Shown in pieces: positions 62,201 through 64,000 of a stretch of DNA of 64,000 nt (positions are counted from its first letter, which is position 1; every line of letters starts with the position of its first letter). The notes under the pieces are model-generated. The model was not told the DNA's origin. It did no database searches and saw nothing but the letters and a program-made list of their open reading frames with translations. Source of the DNA: Gordius sp. MW1 (Eukaryota > Nematomorpha > Gordioida > Gordea > Gordiidae); contig OZ038528.1 in assembly GCA_964036665.1 (NCBI GenBank), forward strand, positions 14,328,501-14,392,500, given 5' to 3'. The translations under genes and the position numbers were made by a program.

Positions 62201-63591
62201 GAAAATATGGGAATATTTTAATTTATGAAATTGCATGTAATTTACTGAAATCGAAATATTATTTTCTTTGCAGGTATTATGGGTATTTTGAAAGAAATTC
62301 GCCAAAAAAATGATTTGGGACACGCGCTTTGCGAAAATCTGAGGAACGGCAATTGGATGCCCGTCTACATGGCTCAACGCCTCAAAAATTACGAGGGAAC
62401 AAAGAGTGTACGAACAAATAACCTTACATTCATTCTATCGCAAAATTTTATCTTTTATTTGATAATTTTAAGATTTAATTTGGAATTTGCTTAAATTGTG
62501 CCATTTGCTAACTTTTGTAAATGCATAATGTTCACATTAACTTCCATTTAACATTGATTACAATTTAAAAGATTATTACTACTTTTTTACTTCAATAAGT
62601 TAAAAAATTTAAAAAAAAATTGAAAAAGATAACAGTTTTACTATTAATTATTTTAATCTATGTTTTTCAACCATTTATCTTAGATCGGTAGATGGTATGA
62701 AGAGACGTTTTCTCAATTGTCACAGATCCCTCGTTATCTGATACCGTTTTACTTTGAGGCCATAGTCAACGGGACTTACCGAGCAATAGTAGCTACAACG
62801 CTTAAAAAAATGTCCCCGTAAGTTTCTCCTATATTAATGTGGCGTTATATATAAATGAATCCAATTTTTAATATATTATACAAATAATTTATGATGTTTT
62901 AATAATAAGACGATTTTTTTATCTTTTATACTAAATATACATGGGTTATTTTAATTATTATATTTAAAGAAATCGGGCTTGTATTTAATAAATTTGATAT
63001 AGTTAGGTAAAAATTGTTTTAAAATGCGTTAAATATATATCAAATTATGATTATGATTAGGTTTGTAAGCAAGGGAACAAATTTTGTCCAAAGCTTGACC
63101 ATGAGTTCGATCGCTTTAATAGGGGAAGTTAAAACATCTCCCCTCCCACCCCTCTCACCTAATCTTAAAGAGGATTTGCCTCCTAGCAATGAAGAAGGCA
63201 GTGAAAAGGGGCATTTTCTCATGCCATCATCTGCAGCCGGTACAGAATTTATCTTGAATTGAAATTTGCTTATGGAGAAGAATTTGATTCACCGAGTTGA
63301 AGCTTAAATTGTTTTTTTTATTAAAAATTTGTTTTTAAATATGTGTTAAAAATACCTCTATATGGGGAACCCGATATATGTTTATAAATACTAATTATTA
63401 ATTTGGTCTAAGAAATGTTGAGTTGTTTATAACTCCAGTTCACAAATATGAAGAATTTTTATCAATTCTGTCACTTTTTTATTATTAGGCTTGCCTCATT
63501 TCGCAAGCGGGATTTTCAGAATATGGGGAAGAGACACTTTTATTAGCCTGCGCGGTATTTTCCTCCTAACAGGAAGGTTCAGAGAAGCCAG
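38173..63591 (+). CDS. AGL: Glycogen debranching enzyme (4-alpha-glucanotransferase / amylo-1,6-glucosidase), exons 1-23, 3' end off window
   Basis: Twenty-three exons join in phase into 1315 codons plus 2 nt without a stop. The eukaryotic enzyme is cytosolic; it moves maltotriosyl units with its N-terminal transferase (GH13-like) and cleaves the remaining alpha-1,6 glucose with its C-terminal GH133 glucosidase. The order matches human AGL: LFRLAKGD start, [57 protein letters not shown]. The transferase catalytic residues are Asp719 ([11 protein letters not shown]), Glu748 (VVAELFTQS) and Asp820 (MDQTHDN), the spacing of human D526/E555/D627. The glucosidase domain begins with [18 protein letters not shown]; the catalytic Glu region is off the window. 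Compared with human there is an extra exon 3 (59 aa) and a low-complexity insert in exons 5-6. Introns run from about 200 bp to 5.8 kb, the longest stuffed with transposons. Numbering includes exon 3. Confidence 0.97.
40310..40447. repeat. Decayed GC-rich repeat before AGL exon 2
   Basis: CAGGCCCGACCGACCCC and GGGTTGGGTCGGACTTCAGG with GTGCAGGG at the right edge show an imperfect inverted repeat of the ACCCGACCC type. It lies about 70 bases before exon 2. Confidence 0.45.
40520..40868 (+). CDS. AGL exon 2
   Basis: It starts [17 protein letters not shown], matching human YELQFRLGPTLQGKAV, and includes [10 protein letters not shown] (human SGSFQYYFLQ). It ends in phase 2 at GA|GTGAGC. Intron 1 before it (38285-40519) holds only decayed GC-rich repeats. 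Confidence 0.95.
40950..41022. repeat. Short ACCCGACC / GGGTCGGG repeat after AGL exon 2
   Basis: AACCCGAACCCGACC is followed by GGGTCCGGGTCGGGTT and CACCCGTGCA. Same family as 1515-1655. Confidence 0.5.
42462..42730. mobile_element. MITE, 269 bp, PIF/Harbinger-like (TTA target duplication)
   Basis: Ends are GGGCCCGTCTTAATATACGA and the inverted TCGCATATTAAGACGCACCC. TTA flanks both sides (42459-42461 and 42731-42733). Short TIRs starting GGG with a 3-bp TTA duplication suit PIF/Harbinger. No coding capacity. Confidence 0.7.
43690..43714 (-). repeat. Isolated Helentron-like 5' end
   Basis: GAGCCCATAAATTGCATAGC plus AATTAAT is a perfect match to the inverted family 5' end. No array or 3' end adjoins it. 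It lies 57 bases before AGL exon 3. Confidence 0.6.
43772..43948 (+). CDS. AGL exon 3, extra exon adding 59 residues
   Basis: The acceptor AAATCAG|G and the donor GACGG|GTGCGG give phase 2 on both sides, exactly what exons 2 and 4 need, so the frame runs on to CGYFLVDP. It is clearly GC-richer than the AT-rich intron and encodes a basic then acidic peptide ([13 protein letters not shown] ... [12 protein letters not shown]). Without splicing it would stop at 43959-43961. Human AGL has nothing here. It may be constitutive, alternative, or a terminal exon of a short isoform; the donor is weak. Confidence 0.7.
44053..44084 (-). repeat. Isolated Helentron-like 5' end
   Basis: GAGCCAAAAACCATAAATTG then CATAGCAATTAAT is a slightly diverged copy of the family end, 105 bases after AGL exon 3. 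Confidence 0.55.
44844..45040 (+). CDS. AGL exon 4
   Basis: It encodes [29 protein letters not shown] and [13 protein letters not shown], matching human YIVVDPILRVG and MIHFTPLQTLG. The donor is G|GTAGTT. Confidence 0.95.
45752..45949 (+). CDS. AGL exon 5 (low-complexity insert)
   Basis: It starts [19 protein letters not shown] (human LSRSCYSLANQLELNPDF), then about 40 residues rich in Ser, Asn, Glu and Thr with no human counterpart. The donor A|GTAGGG was chosen because it alone fits exon 6 in phase. Confidence 0.87.
46630..46827 (-). pseudogene. hAT transposase N-terminal remnant
   Basis: The order of motifs (KYKWL, a GGA...CSLY segment, then [10 protein letters not shown] and a final LKHE) fits the TTF-type/BED-like finger found before hAT catalytic domains. 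The usual second Cys of the CxxC pair is not conserved. It is a fragment with no catalytic residues. Confidence 0.5.
47630..47866. mobile_element. MITE with 23-bp TIRs and internal palindrome
   Basis: TIRs TTCAAAATGTCACAGTCCAA and the inverted TTGGACTGTGACATTTTGAA close a 237-bp unit inside the hAT element. It contains a perfect 20-bp palindrome GTGAGATTCGCGAATCTCAC followed by a further half copy. No target duplication could be set and no superfamily is claimed. Confidence 0.75.
48340..49310 (+). repeat. Tandem array in Helentron-like copy C
   Basis: About seven units of the same type as copies A and B, interrupted at 48543-48620 by the ~60-bp AATAAACATA segment and a new leader. The last units switch to the ATCCACTTTTACCGTG variant, as in copies A and D, so the order of unit types is a conserved property of the element. 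Confidence 0.9.
49831..51551 (+). mobile_element. Helentron-like (HINE-type) element, copy D
   Basis: 5' end TAATTGCTATGCAATTTATG at 49831; 3' subterminal GCCCATAAATTGCATAGC near 51437, polypyrimidine tract and hairpin GAGGGCCGAAGGCCCGAG ending at 51551 before TTTT. It lies 120 bp after copy C in the same orientation and shares its internal order almost throughout, so one may derive from the other. Ends 182 bp before AGL exon 6. Confidence 0.73.
50285..51130 (+). repeat. Tandem array in Helentron-like copy D
   Basis: About seven units in the same order as copy C, including the break by the AATAAACATA segment at 50484-50560. Each unit keeps the CCAATGG/CCATTGG inverted pair or its CCGATGG variant. 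Confidence 0.9.
51734..51905 (+). CDS. AGL exon 6
   Basis: A Ser/Arg-rich start is followed by [17 protein letters not shown] and [16 protein letters not shown] (human DVVYNHTAANSKWI), a conserved transferase-barrel strand. Confidence 0.95.
52054..52218. mobile_element. hAT-like MITE, 165 bp
   Basis: Ends are TAGTGACGTATAAACGGCTG and the inverted CCCGTTTTTACAACACTA, with inner GGGTTTAGTTTGGT/ACCAAACAAAACCC. Flanks GGTTATAC (52046-52053) and GGTAATAC (52219-52226) agree at 7 of 8. In AGL intron 6. Confidence 0.8.
52585..52726 (+). CDS. AGL exon 7
   Basis: It encodes [20 protein letters not shown], near identical in pattern to human [20 protein letters not shown]. Phase 0 donor AAC|GTAACA. 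Confidence 0.95.
52942..53050 (+). CDS. AGL exon 8
   Basis: It encodes [20 protein letters not shown] and VLNQFRERI, matching human IRKIIWEDIFPKLKLWEFF and AVEQFRRLL. Too short to stand out as an open frame. Confidence 0.93.
53500..53771 (+). CDS. AGL exon 9
   Basis: It encodes [20 protein letters not shown] (human [20 protein letters not shown]) and [16 protein letters not shown]. Phase 0 donor TCG|GTGAGC. Confidence 0.95.
54222..54352 (+). CDS. AGL exon 10
   Basis: It encodes [20 protein letters not shown] and [20 protein letters not shown], the variable linker matching human [20 protein letters not shown]. Phase-matched on both sides; donor AA|GTAAGT. Confidence 0.9.
54920..55088 (+). 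CDS. AGL exon 11
   Basis: It encodes [18 protein letters not shown] and [20 protein letters not shown], one of the most conserved AGL blocks. Donor GAA|GTAATT. Confidence 0.96.
55872..55986. mobile_element. Second copy of the 52054-type MITE, 5' end lost
   Basis: It keeps ACCAAACAAAACCCAGCC and CCCGTTTTTACAACACT at the right, but the left is replaced by a long hairpin around ACTAAACATAAACAGACC. Flanks TGTTAAGC and CGTTAAGC agree at 7 of 8. Lies 90 bp before AGL exon 12. Confidence 0.6.
56076..56237 (+). CDS. AGL exon 12 (catalytic Asp of transferase)
   Basis: It encodes [14 protein letters not shown] and [11 protein letters not shown] with the nucleophile Asp719. Both ends are phase 0. Confidence 0.96.
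57025..57148 (+). CDS. AGL exon 13 (catalytic Glu of transferase)
   Basis: It encodes [20 protein letters not shown] with Glu748 and [10 protein letters not shown]. Donor G|GTCATA. Confidence 0.96.
57453..57616 (+). CDS. AGL exon 14 (third transferase carboxylate)
   Basis: It encodes [25 protein letters not shown] and MLMDQTHDN with Asp820. The donor GAA|GTTATT is weak but is the only one in phase. Confidence 0.94.
58086..58187 (+). CDS. AGL exon 15
   Basis: It encodes [20 protein letters not shown] and [14 protein letters not shown], matching human [20 protein letters not shown]. It was found by phase because another frame masks it. Confidence 0.95.
59055..59207 (+). CDS. AGL exon 16
   Basis: It encodes [18 protein letters not shown], then [19 protein letters not shown] (human QSGIIAARCAISKLHQELG). 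Phase 0 at both ends. The preceding intron (58188-59054) has nothing notable. Confidence 0.95.
59838..59994 (+). CDS. AGL exon 17
   Basis: It encodes [20 protein letters not shown], very close to human [20 protein letters not shown], and ends in VPG. Donor G|GTTTGG. Confidence 0.95.
60430..60667 (+). CDS. AGL exon 18
   Basis: It encodes [17 protein letters not shown], a variable sandwich-like region and [18 protein letters not shown] (human IQEIEFENLSPGSVIIFR). Donor AG|GTGAGA. Confidence 0.95.
61579..61847 (+). CDS. AGL exon 19
   Basis: It encodes [38 protein letters not shown] and [16 protein letters not shown], matching human LNQILYRCESEE and YDIPNWSALKYAGLQ. Intron 18 before it (60668-61578) is AT-rich with no feature. 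Confidence 0.95.
62274..62407 (+). CDS. AGL exon 20
   Basis: It encodes [20 protein letters not shown] and [16 protein letters not shown] (human [20 protein letters not shown]). The donor AGT|GTACGA was chosen over A|GTGTAC because only phase 0 avoids a stop in exon 21. Confidence 0.93.
62684..62817 (+). CDS. AGL exon 21
   Basis: It encodes [20 protein letters not shown] and [19 protein letters not shown], matching human [19 protein letters not shown]. Donor CC|GTAAGT. Confidence 0.95.
63061..63239 (+). CDS. AGL exon 22
   Basis: It encodes [20 protein letters not shown] and a Pro/Ser/Glu-rich loop, matching human FVQNGSTFVKHLSLGSVQL. Donor G|GTACAG. Confidence 0.94.
63489..63591 (+). CDS. 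AGL exon 23 (start of glucosidase domain)
   Basis: It encodes [20 protein letters not shown] and [20 protein letters not shown] is the conserved GH133 Asp motif. The donor AG|GTTGAT matches the point where similarity to human (EARNIILAF) stops. No further exon was found to 64000. Confidence 0.93.
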
Positions 63592-64000
63592 GTTGATTTA
63601 TGCTGTTGTTAATAGATATTTAATTATAAAAGTGTTGCACCACCTTAAATATATTTATAAAGATTTAGTTGCAGAAGGCTAATTTGTTTTTAAATATGGA
63701 TGTTTTAGTTGTTTAATATATGTAAGTATTTGCAACGCTACGATTTATATATTCGTGTCTTCTTTATTTATGCCAGGCTTTTGTATAATGTCATATAACT
63801 TGCAAAAAAGATTCTAATAATTTTATTCTGGAACACAGTCTAAAAACATTCGAAAACTTTTTAAACGGCGTAGGTTATATAGAATCTATTTTTTCACATT
63901 TAAAAATGTTTTTTAATTATAAATTTTATTACGTTAAACTTGTTTTAGCCTTTGCCATAATAGATCATATATTGACATTTCAAAAATTACTCGGGTTTCA

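Larger units (their letters stand above)
51906..64000 (+). other. AGL introns 6-23, content
   Basis: Apart from the two MITEs at 52054 and 55872, the introns here are AT-rich and without repeats, ORFs or RNA genes that I can support. This contrasts with introns 1-5, where nearly all the transposons in the gene lie. The last 400 bases (63592-64000) are intron with no visible exon. Confidence 0.6.

Overview
The window is nuclear DNA of a metazoan animal. It is AT-rich, has GT-AG introns from about 200 bases to several kilobases, and is full of transposable elements. Three host genes are recognisable and all are animal-type. On the minus strand at the left edge is the 5' part of a secreted trypsin-like serine protease (three exons, 1760-2660; the Ser-bearing exons are off the edge). 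On the plus strand is a complete MAP-kinase-interacting kinase (MNK) of eight exons (13727-26598). Also on the plus strand is most of a glycogen debranching enzyme (AGL), 23 exons from 38173 to 63591, with the last exons past the right edge. I cannot name the species. A secreted S1A protease, MNK and eukaryotic AGL fit many invertebrates.

All three gene models were built by matching splice sites and intron phase exon by exon. MNK sums to 2406 nt (801 aa plus stop). The visible AGL sums to 3947 nt (1315 codons plus 2 nt) with no frame break. The protease sums to 549 nt (183 codons). One AGL exon (43772-43948) was found only because both phases fit; it adds 59 residues relative to the human enzyme. 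MNK phosphorylates eIF4E and AGL removes branches from glycogen, so the neighbours have no shared pathway that I know of.

Layout: 1-1272, nested transposons; 1515-2160, short GC-rich repeats overlapping the protease introns; 2661-13726, intergenic, with a 410-bp tandem duplication, a 596-bp hAT element and several short GC-rich elements; 13727-26598, MNK, whose 6-kb intron 2 holds four or more elements; 26599-38172, intergenic, with a Helentron-like element, a decayed RTE-type LINE carrying a nested insertion, a candidate solo LTR and a 2.6-kb terminal-inverted-repeat element; 38173-64000, AGL, with two further Helentron-like elements in intron 5, one of them split by a 1.6-kb hAT element.

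The main repeat biology is (a) a family of 1.5-1.9-kb non-autonomous elements whose inverted ends share the 18-mer GCTATGCAATTTATGGGC, with an internal array of ~125-130-bp units and a 3' hairpin, best explained as Helentron-associated (HINE/DINE-1-like) elements; and (b) several distinct hAT-like families, four of whose copies have perfect 8-bp target-site duplications readable here. I saw no CRISPR array, rRNA, intact tRNA or prokaryotic-type system. The most unusual things found are the Helentron-like family with its hairpin-rich 3' end, two unfamiliar terminal-inverted-repeat elements, and the extra AGL exon.
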